Below, in pieces: positions 1-8,733 of a DNA stretch of 64,000 nucleotides (its first letter is position 1; the number at the start of each line of letters is the position of its first letter). A program made the translations under genes and the position numbers. The stretch is taken from the NCBI RefSeq assembly GCF_014648075.1, contig NZ_BMQK01000014.1:62001-126000 (forward strand), given 5' to 3'. Under the pieces are notes generated by a model. That model was not told where the DNA came from. It saw only the letters and a program-made list of their open reading frames with translations, and made no database searches. This DNA comes from Streptomyces ruber. GTDB lineage: Bacteria > Actinomycetota > Actinomycetes > Streptomycetales > Streptomycetaceae.

Positions 1-145
1 CTCCGGCGTCTTCCGCACCGCCGCGTCCGCCGTGACGTGCCGCGAAGCCGACGCACCGTGGCACGCCGGCACCCGGCTCCGCCCGTCGGCCGGCCCCGTC
101 CGCCCTCGTCCGTCCGACCGATCGTGATCCACAAGGAGTTCCACC

Positions 146-2677
146 GTGAACCGTACTGACCGTGCCCCGACGGCCGAGCCGGTCGGAGCCGCCCCCGCGC
201 CGGTCGCGCCCGCTGATCCCGGGGCCGGCGTCGAGGCTCTTCTCGCCGAGGTGCTGGCCGAGGTGGTGCGCACCGAACAGGTGGCGGCCGACAGCAACTT
301 CTTCGCCGATCTCGGAGCCGACTCCCTGGTCATGGCGAGGTTCTGCGCCCGGGTCAGGAAACGCGAGGACCTGCCGTCGGTGTCGATGAAGGACATCTAC
401 CGGCACCAGACGGTGCGGAGTCTCGCGCAGGCGCTCGCGGCCACCGCACCCGCCTCCGCGGCACCACCGCCCCCGGCGCCGGTCGACGTGGTGCCCGCGG
501 CCAGGACGAGCACGGCGGGCTACGTCCTGTGCGGCGCGGTGCAGGCGCTGGCCTTCCTCGTCTACGTCTACGCCAGCGCGCTGGTCATCGGCCTGGGCTA
601 CGACTGGGTCGCCGCCGGTTCGGGCGCCGTGGCGAGCTACGCGCGGGCGGTGCTGTACGGCGGCGCCGTCTTCATCGGCGTGTGCACCCTGCCGATCGTG
701 GCCAAGTGGCTGCTCGTCGGCCGGTGGACACCCCGCGCGATCCGCGTCTGGAGCCCGGAATACCTGCGCTTCTGGCTCGTGAAGACGCTCGTGCAGCTGA
801 ACCCGCTGGTGTTCTTCGTCGGTTCGCCCGTCTACACCCTCTACCTCAGGGCGCTGGGCGCGAGGATCGGACGCGGCACCGCGGTCTTCTCCACGCACGT
901 TCCCGTCTGCACGGACCTGCTCACCCTCGGGGACGGCGCGGTGGTCCGCAAGGACGTCTTCCTCTCCTGCTACCGGGCGCACGCCGGCTGGATCCAGACC
1001 GGCCCGGTCACCCTGGGCAGGGACGCGTACGTCAGTGAGGCGACGGTGCTGGACATCCACACCTCGCTGGGCGACGGGGCCCGGCTCGGCCACGCCTCCT
1101 CCCTGCACCCCGGACAGTCCGTCCCCGCGGGGCAGTCCTGGCACGGCTCCCCGGCGCAGCGCTGCGCGACCGAGTACGGGACGGTCCCCCCGGCCCGCTG
1201 CACCACCTGGCACCGCCTCTCCTACAGCACCGCGCAAGTCCTGGCCGCGCTGCTGCTGTACGTGCCGCTGACGATCGGCGGCGCCGGGCTGGTGACCGCC
1301 GAGTTCCCGCGGCTGGGGGCGTTCACCGAGACGGGCGGATCGACCGTGTTCAGCTGGGCGTTCCTCGTGGACGCCCTGCTCGTGTCGTTCGTGGTCTACT
1401 TCGGTTCCCTGCTCGTCGGCCTCGTCCTGCTGGCCACGCTGCCCCGGCTGCTGCACCTTCCCCTCAGGCCGGACCGGACCTACCGGCTCTACGGATTCCA
1501 CTACTCGTTGTTCCGGTCGATCGCGCGCCTGACCAACGTCAAGCCCTTCACACGGCTGTTCGGCGACAGCTCCGCGATCGTCCACTACCTGCGTGTCGTG
1601 GGCTGGAACCTCTCCCGCGTGGAGCAGACCGGTTCGAACTTCGGCACCGACGTCAAGCACGAGGACCCGTACCTGAGCACCGTCGGCAGCGGCACGATGG
1701 TCGCCGACGGGCTGTCCATGCTGAACGCCGACTACTCCGGCAGCTCCTTCCGCCTGTCGCGGGTCACGATCGGGGCGCGCAACTTCCTCGGCAACCACGT
1801 CGCGTACCCCGCCCACGGCAGGACCGGCGACAACGTCCTCCTGGCGACGAAGGTGATGGTGCCCGTCGACGGCCCGGTCCGGGAGAACACCGGGCTGCTG
1901 GGCTCGCCCAGCTTCGAGATCCCCCGGACCGTCGAGCGCGACGCGGCCTTCGACCACCTCCGCGACGGGGCGGAGCTGCGCCGCCACCTGAAGGCCAAGA
2001 ACCGGCACAACGCCGTGACCCTGGCCTCGTTCCTGTTCGCCCGCTGGCTGCACACCTTCGTCGTGCTGGCGCTCTTCTGGGCCGCGGCCGGTCTCCACGG
2101 CCCCCTGGCGGTGTCCGCGTCCGCGATCGCCGCGGCCACCGTGCTCGCCCTGCTGTTCACCATCGGCTTCACGGTTCTGTCCGAGCGGGTCACCACCGGC
2201 TTCCGCCGGCAGCACCCGCTGTACTGCTCGATCTACCACCCGGACTTCTGGCGGCACGAACGCTTTTGGAAGCACCAGGCACTCGAGCTGAAGCTGCTGA
2301 ACGGCACCCCGTTCAAGGGCCTGTTCTGGCGCGCCCTGGGCGTCCGTGGCGGACGGCGGCTCTTCGACGACGGCTGCCGGATGCCCGAGCGCACCCTCGT
2401 CACCCTCGGGGACGGCTGCACCCTCAACAACGGTGCCGCCCTGCAGTGTCACTCCCAGGAGGACGGGACCTTCAAGTCCGACCGCATCACCCTCGGGGCC
2501 GGCTGCACGGTCGGGATCTCGTCCGTGGTGCACTACGGCGCCAACCTGGGGGACGGCGCCGTGGTGGCCGCCGACTCCTTCCTGATGAAGGGCGAACAGG
2601 TGCCGCCCGGCACCCGCTGGGCGGGCAACCCCGCACGGCAGCTCCCCGCCCACCGGCCGGCCGACGTCACCGGCTGA
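146..2677 (+). CDS. Pls/PosA-like protein: carrier domain fused to membrane and hexapeptide-repeat regions
   Basis: Starts at GTG 146 with AAGGAG at 133-138. Residues about 30-95 form a phosphopantetheine carrier domain (LGADSLVMARF, Ser60). The rest alternates hydrophobic segments (about 125-180, 365-400, 405-450, 640-690) with left-handed beta-helix hexapeptide stretches (about 235-330, 520-590, 750-830) rich in GDGA/GDGC turns. This is the architecture of the C-terminal part of the Pls/PosA family, whose founding member makes epsilon-poly-lysine. In full-length family members an adenylation domain precedes the carrier; here it is absent, so an A domain would have to be a separate upstream protein outside the window. 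A role in amino acid or peptide polymer synthesis at the membrane is inferred; the substrate cannot be read. A hairpin terminator follows at 2704-2746. Confidence 0.75.
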   Translation: MNRTDRAPTAEPVGAAPAPVAPADPGAGVEALLAEVLAEVVRTEQVAADSNFFADLGADSLVMARFCARVRKREDLPSVSMKDIYRHQTVRSLAQALAATAPASAAPPPPAPVDVVPAARTSTAGYVLCGAVQALAFLVYVYASALVIGLGYDWVAAGSGAVASYARAVLYGGAVFIGVCTLPIVAKWLLVGRWTPRAIRVWSPEYLRFWLVKTLVQLNPLVFFVGSPVYTLYLRALGARIGRGTAVFSTHVPVCTDLLTLGDGAVVRKDVFLSCYRAHAGWIQTGPVTLGRDAYVSEATVLDIHTSLGDGARLGHASSLHPGQSVPAGQSWHGSPAQRCATEYGTVPPARCTTWHRLSYSTAQVLAALLLYVPLTIGGAGLVTAEFPRLGAFTETGGSTVFSWAFLVDALLVSFVVYFGSLLVGLVLLATLPRLLHLPLRPDRTYRLYGFHYSLFRSIARLTNVKPFTRLFGDSSAIVHYLRVVGWNLSRVEQTGSNFGTDVKHEDPYLSTVGSGTMVADGLSMLNADYSGSSFRLSRVTIGARNFLGNHVAYPAHGRTGDNVLLATKVMVPVDGPVRENTGLLGSPSFEIPRTVERDAAFDHLRDGAELRRHLKAKNRHNAVTLASFLFARWLHTFVVLALFWAAAGLHGPLAVSASAIAAATVLALLFTIGFTVLSERVTTGFRRQHPLYCSIYHPDFWRHERFWKHQALELKLLNGTPFKGLFWRALGVRGGRRLFDDGCRMPERTLVTLGDGCTLNNGAALQCHSQEDGTFKSDRITLGAGCTVGISSVVHYGANLGDGAVVAADSFLMKGEQVPPGTRWAGNPARQLPAHRPADVTG

Positions 2678-2703
2678 GCCCCGCGTCGTCCCGGCGGACA
2701 ACA

Positions 2704-2746
2704 GCGCGAGGTCCCCGGCGGAGCCTTTCCGCCGGGGGCCTCGCGC
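2704..2746. terminator. Bidirectional hairpin terminator
   Basis: Inverted repeat with arms GCGCGAGG (2704-2711) and CCTCGCGC (2739-2746), continuing inward through CCCCGGCGGA / TCCGCCGGGG. It lies between the convergent Pls-like gene and the histidine kinase gene. There is no clear T tract, which is common in Streptomyces. Confidence 0.7.
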
Positions 2747-2755
2747 GCGCCGCCG

Positions 2756-3868
2756 TCACTGTGCCGCGTCGACCGGCAGCCTCAGGTGGAGCTCGTACCC
2801 GCCGCCGACGGTGGGCCCGGAGGTGACGGTGCCGCCGAGGAGCTCGGCGCGCTGGCGCAGGCCCGCCAGGCCGTGGTGGGCGCCGGGCAGGGTGAGCGCC
2901 GGGCGGGTGGCGGGCGTGTTGGTGACGGTGGCGTGCACCGTGCCGTTCGCCTGGTGGATCCGGACGGTCGCCGCGGCCCCCGGCGCGTGCTTGCGGACGT
3001 TGGTCAGGGCCTCCTGGACCGTGCGGTAGACGGCGCGCTGCACGGGCGGCGGCAGCGTGCCGGGCAGGTCGGTGTGGAGCTCCGCCTCGATGCCGCTGCC
3101 GCTGACCAGATGCCCCAGGTCGGCCAGCGAGGGCTGCGGGGTGAGCTCGGTGGGACGGCTGCCGGACGCGCGTAGCACCGTGATCATGTGCCGCAGTTCC
3201 TCCAGGGTCTGCACGCTCAGGCGCCGGATGGTGGCGGCCGCCTGCCGGGTCACGGAGTCCCGGGCGCCCACCTGCAGCGCACCGGCCTGCACGGCGATCA
3301 GGCTGACCTGGTGGGCGACCATGTCGTGCATCTCCCGGGCGAGCTGGGCGCGTTCCTTGGCCAGGACGCCCTGGGCGGTGAGCAGCCGTTCGTGCTCGCG
3401 GGCCTCGGAGATCTCCTCGAGCCGGACCGACAGTTCCCGCCTGGCCTGCACCAGCTGGCCGAGGAAGACCGGCGCGGTGGCCCACGCCAGGGTGTGCGTC
3501 AGGTCCCTCGCGTTGAGGCTATCGGAGTAGTCGACGGCCTCCGGCACCCACCAGCGGAACGGCAGGAAGTCGGCGACCGCGTACAGCAGCCCGCACAGCG
3601 CCAGCAGGGCACGGTGGTGGTTGAGCGAGGACAGCGTGTACAGGGCGGCCAGCGGCGCGAACACCGCGTCGGAGAACAGGGCCGACCCCAGGGTGAGGAG
3701 GAAGGTCGTCAGCGGCAGGTGGCGGCGGAGCGGAAGGACGAAGGCGCCGAGCAGGGCGCAGGCCATACCCGGTTCGTAGCTGGGCGGGACGTTGATCCGG
3801 ACGTCCACGAGTGCGGCGATGACACAGGCCGCGTCGATCAGCGGGGCGGGCAGGCTCCGGGCGGTCAT
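2756..3868 (-). CDS. Two-component sensor histidine kinase (HisKA_3 type)
   Basis: 370 aa. The N-terminal ~150 residues contain several hydrophobic segments with no obvious extracellular sensor domain. The dimerisation/phosphoacceptor region follows a coiled-coil-like stretch (REHERLLTAQGVLAKERAQL) and has the HisKA_3 signature AREMHDMVAHQ with His181. A C-terminal HATPase domain contains QEALTNVRKHAPG (N box) and GLAGLRQRAELLGG. The ATG overlaps the stop of the response regulator gene (ATGA at 3865-3868), so the two are translationally coupled. It partners the LuxR-type regulator next to it. The signal is unknown; the divergent metal-exporter-like ABC genes suggest a possible target. Confidence 0.88.
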   Translation of the reverse strand: MTARSLPAPLIDAACVIAALVDVRINVPPSYEPGMACALLGAFVLPLRRHLPLTTFLLTLGSALFSDAVFAPLAALYTLSSLNHHRALLALCGLLYAVADFLPFRWWVPEAVDYSDSLNARDLTHTLAWATAPVFLGQLVQARRELSVRLEEISEAREHERLLTAQGVLAKERAQLAREMHDMVAHQVSLIAVQAGALQVGARDSVTRQAAATIRRLSVQTLEELRHMITVLRASGSRPTELTPQPSLADLGHLVSGSGIEAELHTDLPGTLPPPVQRAVYRTVQEALTNVRKHAPGAAATVRIHQANGTVHATVTNTPATRPALTLPGAHHGLAGLRQRAELLGGTVTSGPTVGGGYELHLRLPVDAAQ

Positions 3869-4533
3869 CCGCCGTCCCCGTCCCGTGCCGGTTTCAGCAG
3901 GCCGGCCCGTTCCGCGATCAGGGCCGCCTGCACCCGGCTGCCGACCTGCAACTTGCCGAAGATGGCGGTGACATGCCCCTTGACGGTGCCCAGGCTCAGG
4001 TGCAGCCGGTCGCCGATGTCGGTGTTGGCCAGCCCCTCCGCCATCAGCACCAGCACGGACTGCTCACGCTCGCTCAGCCGGGCCACGAGGCGCAGCGCGG
4101 AGGGCTCGCGCACCCCGGTGTCCAGATAGCCGTTCACCACCTTCCGGGTGACCTCGGAGGACAGCACGGTGCCGCCCTCGGCCAGGGTGCGCACCAGATA
4201 CGGCAGCTGCTCCGGGTCGGTGTCCTTGAGCAGGAACCCGGCCGCGCCCGAGCGCAGCGCCGCCGTCACGTACTCGTCGGTGTCGAACGTGGTCAGCATG
4301 GCCACCACCGGCGGACGGGGCATCCGGCGCAGCTCGGCCAGCACCGTCAGTCCGTCCACGTCCGGCATCCGGATGTCCAGCAGCACCACGTCCGGCGCGG
4401 CCTCGCGCACCGCCCGCACCGCCTCGCCGCCGACCACCGCCGCCACCACCTCGATGTCCTGCGCGGCCCCGAGGATGTGCTGGAAGCCCGTTCGGATCAA
4501 GGCCTCGTCGTCGACCACCAGTACCCGGATCAC
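3865..4533 (-). CDS. Two-component response regulator, NarL/LuxR family
   Basis: 222 aa. The receiver domain has the acidic pair VVDDE (residues 7-10), phosphoacceptor Asp53 in LLDIRMPD, the Thr switch (MLTTFD) and Lys in FLLKDTDP. The LuxR-type helix-turn-helix is at about residues 152-210 (LSEREQSVLVLMAEGLANTDIGDRLHLSLGTVKGHV region). It is the first gene of the pair; its stop overlaps the kinase start. The 383-bp region upstream, shared with the divergent ABC operon, carries three spaced direct repeats that are candidate binding sites for this protein. Confidence 0.9.
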   Translation of the reverse strand: MIRVLVVDDEALIRTGFQHILGAAQDIEVVAAVVGGEAVRAVREAAPDVVLLDIRMPDVDGLTVLAELRRMPRPPVVAMLTTFDTDEYVTAALRSGAAGFLLKDTDPEQLPYLVRTLAEGGTVLSSEVTRKVVNGYLDTGVREPSALRLVARLSEREQSVLVLMAEGLANTDIGDRLHLSLGTVKGHVTAIFGKLQVGSRVQAALIAERAGLLKPARDGDGG

Positions 4534-4916
4534 CTGCGCCCCCCGTCGCCGGTCCGCCGTTCATCGTCCGTCCGCGTTCCTTGCCCGTCGGCCCTCGTCC
4601 GACGGTGCCCGTGTGCGGCTGCCGCGCGTCCGCGTTCGTCGTGTATTCACCGTTTGTCTCCTGCTCGCCGTTCGATGCGTACCACGTCATGGCGCCCGTG
4701 TCTGGAGGGCGGGAGCGGTTTTCCGCTGGTCGATGGGTGGAACAGCAGACCGTTCGGCCGGGGCGCCGCAGCCGTTCGGCCGGGACGGCCCCGGCCGTTC
4801 GTCCGGGCGGACCGGAGGAGAGCCCGGTTTCCCGGCCGCCCCGCGCCCGCCACGCGCGACCACGGCTCCCGTGTCACTGTGGTCGCACGCGACGGCGACA
4901 GGAGGTCGGCCACCCG
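4534..4916. promoter_or_regulatory. Divergent intergenic region between the two-component system and the ABC exporter
   Basis: No convincing gene. The part next to the regulator (about 4630-4700) is comparatively AT rich and probably holds the promoters. Three near-identical 13-bp direct repeats CCGTTCGGCCGGG lie at 4750-4762, 4772-4784 and 4795-4807 (the last with one change), spaced 22 and 23 bp start to start, which puts them on the same face of the helix. A strong ribosome binding site (AGGAGGT) precedes the ATG at 4917. Confidence 0.6.
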
Positions 4917-5606
4917 ATGACCTTCCCCACCGGCACGCCCGCGTTCACCTTGGAGCAGGTCGTGGTACGGCGGGGCGGGAGCGTGCTGCTGGACGGGGTG
5001 AGCTGCCGGATCCCCGGCGCGGCGTGCACCACGGTGCTGGGACCGAGCGGCGCGGGCAAGTCCACGCTGCTGCGCCTGCTGAACCGGCTGGAGGAGCCCA
5101 CCCGCGGGACCGTGTCGTACCGGGGCGGACCGCTGCCCGGCTGGGACGTCCTCGCCCTGCGCCGCCAGGTCACGCTCGTCGCCCAGCAGCCCGTCCTGCT
5201 CACCGGCACCGTCCGGGACGAGCTGCGGGCCGGCCGGCGGCACCTGTCCGGAGCCCGGCTCGCGGAACTGCTGGAGCGGGTCCGGCTGCCCGCCGGCTAC
5301 CTCGGCCACGCCACGGCGGACCTGTCCGGCGGCGAGGCACAGCGGGTCTGCCTCGCCCGCGCCCTGGCCGTCGAGCCGCGGGTCCTGCTGCTGGACGAGC
5401 CCACCGCCGCCCTCGACGCCACGGTCACCGCGGCCGTCGAACGCCTCGTGCGCGAACTGGCCGACGACGGCGTGACCCTGGTCCTGGTCAGCCACGACAC
5501 CGGGCAGGCCCGCCGCCTGTCCGACCTGGTCCTGGTCCTGGAGGACGGGCGGCTCGTCGAGCAGGGCCCGGCCGGGCGGATCGGCCGGCTCCGGGAGGGC
5601 GCGTGA
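4917..5606 (+). CDS. ABC transporter ATP-binding protein, FetA/YbbL-like
   Basis: 229 aa from ATG 4917, chosen because AGGAGGT lies about ten bases upstream and homology-like sequence begins there; a longer reading upstream lacks family sequence. Walker A GPSGAGKST, Q loop VAQQPVLL, signature LSGGEAQRV, Walker B VLLLDEPTAALD and the H-loop VSHDTGQ are all present. The short single-domain size and pairing with a FetB-like permease match the FetAB/YbbLM family, whose E. coli member exports iron. Its stop overlaps the GTG of the permease. Confidence 0.85.
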   Translation: MTFPTGTPAFTLEQVVVRRGGSVLLDGVSCRIPGAACTTVLGPSGAGKSTLLRLLNRLEEPTRGTVSYRGGPLPGWDVLALRRQVTLVAQQPVLLTGTVRDELRAGRRHLSGARLAELLERVRLPAGYLGHATADLSGGEAQRVCLARALAVEPRVLLLDEPTAALDATVTAAVERLVRELADDGVTLVLVSHDTGQARRLSDLVLVLEDGRLVEQGPAGRIGRLREGA

Positions 5607-6388
5607 GCCCCGCCGTCCCCAGCTGGCCGGGCGTGGCGGCCTCGGCCGCGCTGGTCGTGCTCACCGTCGTCGTGGCCCGGCGGGGACGGCTCGGTCTGAC
5701 GCGTGACATCACCGTCGCGGCCCTGCGGGCGGCGCTCCAGCTGACCGCCGTGGGCGCCGTCCTGCTGCTGGTCTTCCGTCACACGGGGCTCGCCGGCGCC
5801 CTCGGCTGGCTCGCCCTGATGGTCCTCGTCGCCGGCCGGATGGCCGCCCGCCGCACCGGCGCCCTGCCCGGGACGTTCCGCACGGCGACCGCGGCGATCG
5901 CCGTGGGCACCACCGCGTCCATGGGCGTCCTGCTCGTCCTCGGGATCATCGCGACCCAGCCGCGCGTCGTCATCCCCGTCGGCGGCATGGTCGTGGCCGG
6001 TGCCATGGGGGCCACGGACCTGGCCCTGATCAGGCTGTACGACGAGGTCCGCACGGCCCGGCCCGCCATCGAGGCGCGGCTGAGCCTGGGCCTCGCGGCC
6101 GGCGATGCCTTCGCCCCGCACCGGTGCGTCATCGTGCGGACCGCGCTGCTCCCCGTGCTCGACTCGGCGAGGACCCTCGGCGTCATCGCCCTGCCCGGCG
6201 CCATGACCGGGCTCATCCTCGCGGGCGTCGACCCCCTCACCGCGATCCGCTACCAGATCGTCGTGACGTACATGCTCCTCGCGGCGGCCTGTCTCGCCGC
6301 CGTCGTCGCGGTACGTCTGAGCGAGCGCGCCCTCTTCGACGACGCCCACCGGCTGCGCCCCCTGCCCGGCCGCCGGCCCTCCTCCTGA
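5603..6388 (+). CDS. ABC transporter permease, FetB/YbbM (UPF0014) family
   Basis: 261 aa from GTG 5603, which overlaps the ATPase stop (GTGA). Seven or so hydrophobic segments cover most of the protein. Family-like stretches include ARRGRLGLTRDITVAALRAALQL near the N terminus, the central VIPVGGMVVAGAMGATDLALIRL and the C-terminal IALPGAMTGLILAGVDPL. The two-gene operon is predicted to export a metal ion, iron in the characterised relative. It ends two bases before the convergent tatA-like stop, with no terminator visible. Confidence 0.85.
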   Translation: MSPAVPSWPGVAASAALVVLTVVVARRGRLGLTRDITVAALRAALQLTAVGAVLLLVFRHTGLAGALGWLALMVLVAGRMAARRTGALPGTFRTATAAIAVGTTASMGVLLVLGIIATQPRVVIPVGGMVVAGAMGATDLALIRLYDEVRTARPAIEARLSLGLAAGDAFAPHRCVIVRTALLPVLDSARTLGVIALPGAMTGLILAGVDPLTAIRYQIVVTYMLLAAACLAAVVAVRLSERALFDDAHRLRPLPGRRPSS

Positions 6389-6390
6389 GC

Positions 6391-6618
6391 TCAGCCGTGC
6401 GTGTCCGGCCGGTCCGGCCCGGGCGTGTGCCGGACGACCTCGCCCTGGACGACGACGGGCGCGGCCCGCTCCGCCCCGTCGTCCTTCACGGCCCTCGCCT
6501 CGGCCTTCAGGATGCGGGCCGACTTGCCCGCCGAACGGGTCAGGTCGGGCAGGCGCTTGGCGGCGAGGACGAGTATGACGACGACGAGGATGACGGCGAG
6601 TTCGCTCAGTCCGAACAT
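6391..6618 (-). CDS. tatA: Sec-independent translocase subunit TatA/TatE-like
   Basis: 75 aa from ATG 6618. One N-terminal membrane segment (about residues 5-21) followed by an amphipathic helix with the FG-KRLPDLTRSAGKSARILKAEA pattern typical of TatA, then a charged tail. It would form part of the twin-arginine translocation pore. No tatC is nearby, so this is an isolated, perhaps second, tatA copy. The gene is monocistronic by spacing. Confidence 0.82.
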   Translation of the reverse strand: MFGLSELAVILVVVILVLAAKRLPDLTRSAGKSARILKAEARAVKDDGAERAAPVVVQGEVVRHTPGPDRPDTHG

Positions 6619-6692
6619 GAGGGTCCCGTTCTGTTCGTTGGCCCGGGCCGGGCACGGGACGAGCGTATCCGGTGTCCGTTCCCGGTCCGTTC

Positions 6693-7280
6693 CTACAGGT
6701 GCGGGGCGATGGCCGGAAGCAGGTCCTGGAAGGTGCGGCCGGTGGCCGGTTCGCCGATGGCCTTCATCTGCCAGGCGCCGCCCTGGCGGTACACCTTGGC
6801 CATGATCTGCGCGGTGTGGCCGCCACCGCCGGTGAGCGTGTAGCGGGCGAGTTCCGTCCCCGTGGTCTCGTCGACCAGACGGCAGAAGGCGTTCTGCACC
6901 TCGGTGAAGGTCTGGCCGGTGAAGGAGTTCACGGTGAACACGATCTGGTCGATGCGGGCGGGGACGCGGGCCAGGTCCACCATGATGGTCTCGTCGTCGT
7001 CCCCGGCGCCCGCTCCGCCGGTGAGGTTGTCGCCGGTGTGCCGGACCGAACCGTCGTCGCTGACCAGGTGCTGGAAGAAGACGACGTCCGTCGGCTGTCC
7101 CGCCGCGAAGAGCACGGCCGAGGCGTCCAGGTCGATGGCTCCGCCACCGCCGGTGAGCTTGGCGAGGAAGCCCTTCTTGGCCGCCGCCTGCCAGCCCAGT
7201 CCCATCCGGACGGAGGTCAGCGCACTGCCGTCGGACTTGCTGAGGCTGATCTGCTGGCCCTTGTTCAGGTTGATCGTCAT
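6693..7280 (-). CDS. TerD-family tellurium resistance / calcium-binding stress protein (copy 1)
   Basis: 195 aa. It starts MTINLNKGQQISLSK and has the family's LGW, DLDASAVLF, TGDNLTGGAGAGDDE (acidic calcium-binding loop) and ARYTL elements. TerD proteins bind Ca2+ and act in tellurite/phage/stress responses and, in Streptomyces, in development. ATG 7280 is preceded by a purine-rich GAGGGAGA stretch. Unlike copy 2, no TCTACA dyad was found upstream; its 140-bp leader is made of GGCCGGGG-type low-complexity repeats. Confidence 0.9.
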   Translation of the reverse strand: MTINLNKGQQISLSKSDGSALTSVRMGLGWQAAAKKGFLAKLTGGGGAIDLDASAVLFAAGQPTDVVFFQHLVSDDGSVRHTGDNLTGGAGAGDDDETIMVDLARVPARIDQIVFTVNSFTGQTFTEVQNAFCRLVDETTGTELARYTLTGGGGHTAQIMAKVYRQGGAWQMKAIGEPATGRTFQDLLPAIAPHL

Positions 7281-7424
7281 GAGGGAGATCCCTTCGGTGC
7301 GGTGGGTGCTGTCGGTCGGTCTGGTGTCGGGGGCCGGGGCCGGGGCCGGGTGCGGCCGGTCGCGAGTGCCGGTGGCCGGGGGTTGGTGGCCGGGGGCTGG
7401 GAGGGGCTGACGTCTGTCGTACGG

Positions 7425-8036
7425 CTACCGCTGCGGGGGCGACGAGGAGAGGGACGGGTCCTCCTCGATACACCGGCGCAGGTGGGGCAGCAACCCCTGG
7501 TCCAGCAGGGCCTGGTGCCACGACAGCCGGGCCTGCTCCAGGCGCTCGGCGGACGGTGGGCCGCCGCGCCGGCGTACGGCCGTGCCGACCAGCGCGGCCA
7601 GCGCGACGAGGGTGCTCACGGCCGCCACGAACGCGAGTACCCAGCCCGCGGTGACCAGGGACCCGGGCAGGGTGGCGGGGGTGTCGGCGAGCTGCAGGAG
7701 GTAGCCGAGCAGCAGCAGGATCGCGGCGGACACCGCGGCCACGAGCGGTGTGAGCACCAGGAGCGCGGGCAGCAGGTTCCCGCTGTCGGGGGTGCCGGTC
7801 CGCTCGGTGTCGTGGGACGACGCCGAGCGGAGGGCGAGGTAGGTGCCGTACGCGTCGCCGGACGCCGCCGTGATCTCGTCGGTGCCCGCCAGGGCCCGGG
7901 CGCGGAGGCGCCCGGCCGCCCGGCCGGTGGGATCGGTGAGCAGGGCCTTCCTGATGTCCGCGGTGCTCAGTGCCAGTTCCAGTACGGCCTCGAAATCGGC
8001 TCGGTCCTCCGGGTGAAGACGCGACGGGCCGGCCAC
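7425..8036 (-). CDS. Hypothetical membrane protein
   Basis: 203 aa. The N-terminal ~90 residues are soluble and alpha-helical looking (ADFEAVLELALSTADIRKALL...), followed by two strong hydrophobic segments at about 92-118 and 125-152 and a C-terminal tail ending with acidic and serine residues. I do not recognise a named domain. It sits between two terD genes on the same strand, so a role in the same stress unit is possible. Start at ATG 8036 is the first in-frame; alternatives inside are possible. Confidence 0.65.
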   Translation of the reverse strand: MAGPSRLHPEDRADFEAVLELALSTADIRKALLTDPTGRAAGRLRARALAGTDEITAASGDAYGTYLALRSASSHDTERTGTPDSGNLLPALLVLTPLVAAVSAAILLLLGYLLQLADTPATLPGSLVTAGWVLAFVAAVSTLVALAALVGTAVRRRGGPPSAERLEQARLSWHQALLDQGLLPHLRRCIEEDPSLSSSPPQR

Positions 8037-8157
8037 AGGGTCTCCCAGGGTGGTTGCTGAGGCGGTCGCCGGGTGGTCCGGTACGGGTCCGCCTGCCGGT
8101 GGGTGACCGCCGGGACCGCCGTACGGGCGGTGGGTCCGGCGGTCCGGTCGGCCTGCG

Positions 8158-8733
8158 TCAGACGTTGACGCCGAAGTCGGCGGCGATGCCGGCGAGTCCG
8201 GAGGCGTAGCCCTGGCCGACGGCGCGGAACTTCCACTCGGCGCCGTGGCGGTACAGCTCGCCGAAGACCATGGCGGTCTCGGTGGAGGCGTCCTCCGTCA
8301 GGTCGTAGCGGGCGATCTCGGCGCCGCCCGCCTGGTTGACGATACGGATGAACGCGTTGCGGACCTGGCCGAAGGACTGGCCGCGGTTGTCGGCGTCGTG
8401 GATGGAGACCGGGAAGACGATGCGCTCGACGTCCGCGGGGACGCCGGCGAGGTTCACCTTGACCGTCTCGTCGTCGCCCTCGCCCTCACCCGTGAGGTTG
8501 TCGCCGGTGTGCTCGACGGAGCCGTCCGGGCTGGTGAGGTTGTTGTAGAAGACGAAGTGCTGGTCGGAGGGCACCTTGCCGGAGGCGTCGAGCAGCAGCG
8601 CGGAGGCGTCCAGGTCGAAGTCGGCGCCCGTCGTGGAGCGGACGTCCCAGCCCAGTCCGACGATCACCGCGGTGAGGCCCGGGGCCTCCTTGCTGAGCGA
8701 GACGTTGCCGCCCTTGGACAGGGAAACACCCAC
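8158..8733 (-). CDS. terD: TerD-family tellurium resistance / calcium-binding stress protein (copy 2)
   Basis: 191 aa, starting MGVSLSKGGNVSLSKEAPGL with the canonical GLGWD, DFDLDASALLLD, DNLTGEGEGDDE (Ca2+ loop), VSIHDAD and AEIARYDL motifs. Closer to the textbook TerD than copy 1. A TCTACA-ACAA-TGTAGA dyad lies 71 bp upstream of the ATG, at 8804-8819; the same dyad occurs before blaI/glsB and before terB, suggesting joint control by the BlaI-family repressor. Confidence 0.93.
   Translation of the reverse strand: MGVSLSKGGNVSLSKEAPGLTAVIVGLGWDVRSTTGADFDLDASALLLDASGKVPSDQHFVFYNNLTSPDGSVEHTGDNLTGEGEGDDETVKVNLAGVPADVERIVFPVSIHDADNRGQSFGQVRNAFIRIVNQAGGAEIARYDLTEDASTETAMVFGELYRHGAEWKFRAVGQGYASGLAGIAADFGVNV

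Noticed and set aside
2..127. Open frame to a TGA at 125-127 that could be the tail of an upstream gene
   Set aside because: Composition gives no recognisable protein tail; it cannot be told from chance in this GC-rich sequence.
6391..7521. Long minus-strand open frame spanning tatA and a terD gene
   Set aside because: Upstream part is a shadow of terD in another frame; only the last 75 codons match TatA.
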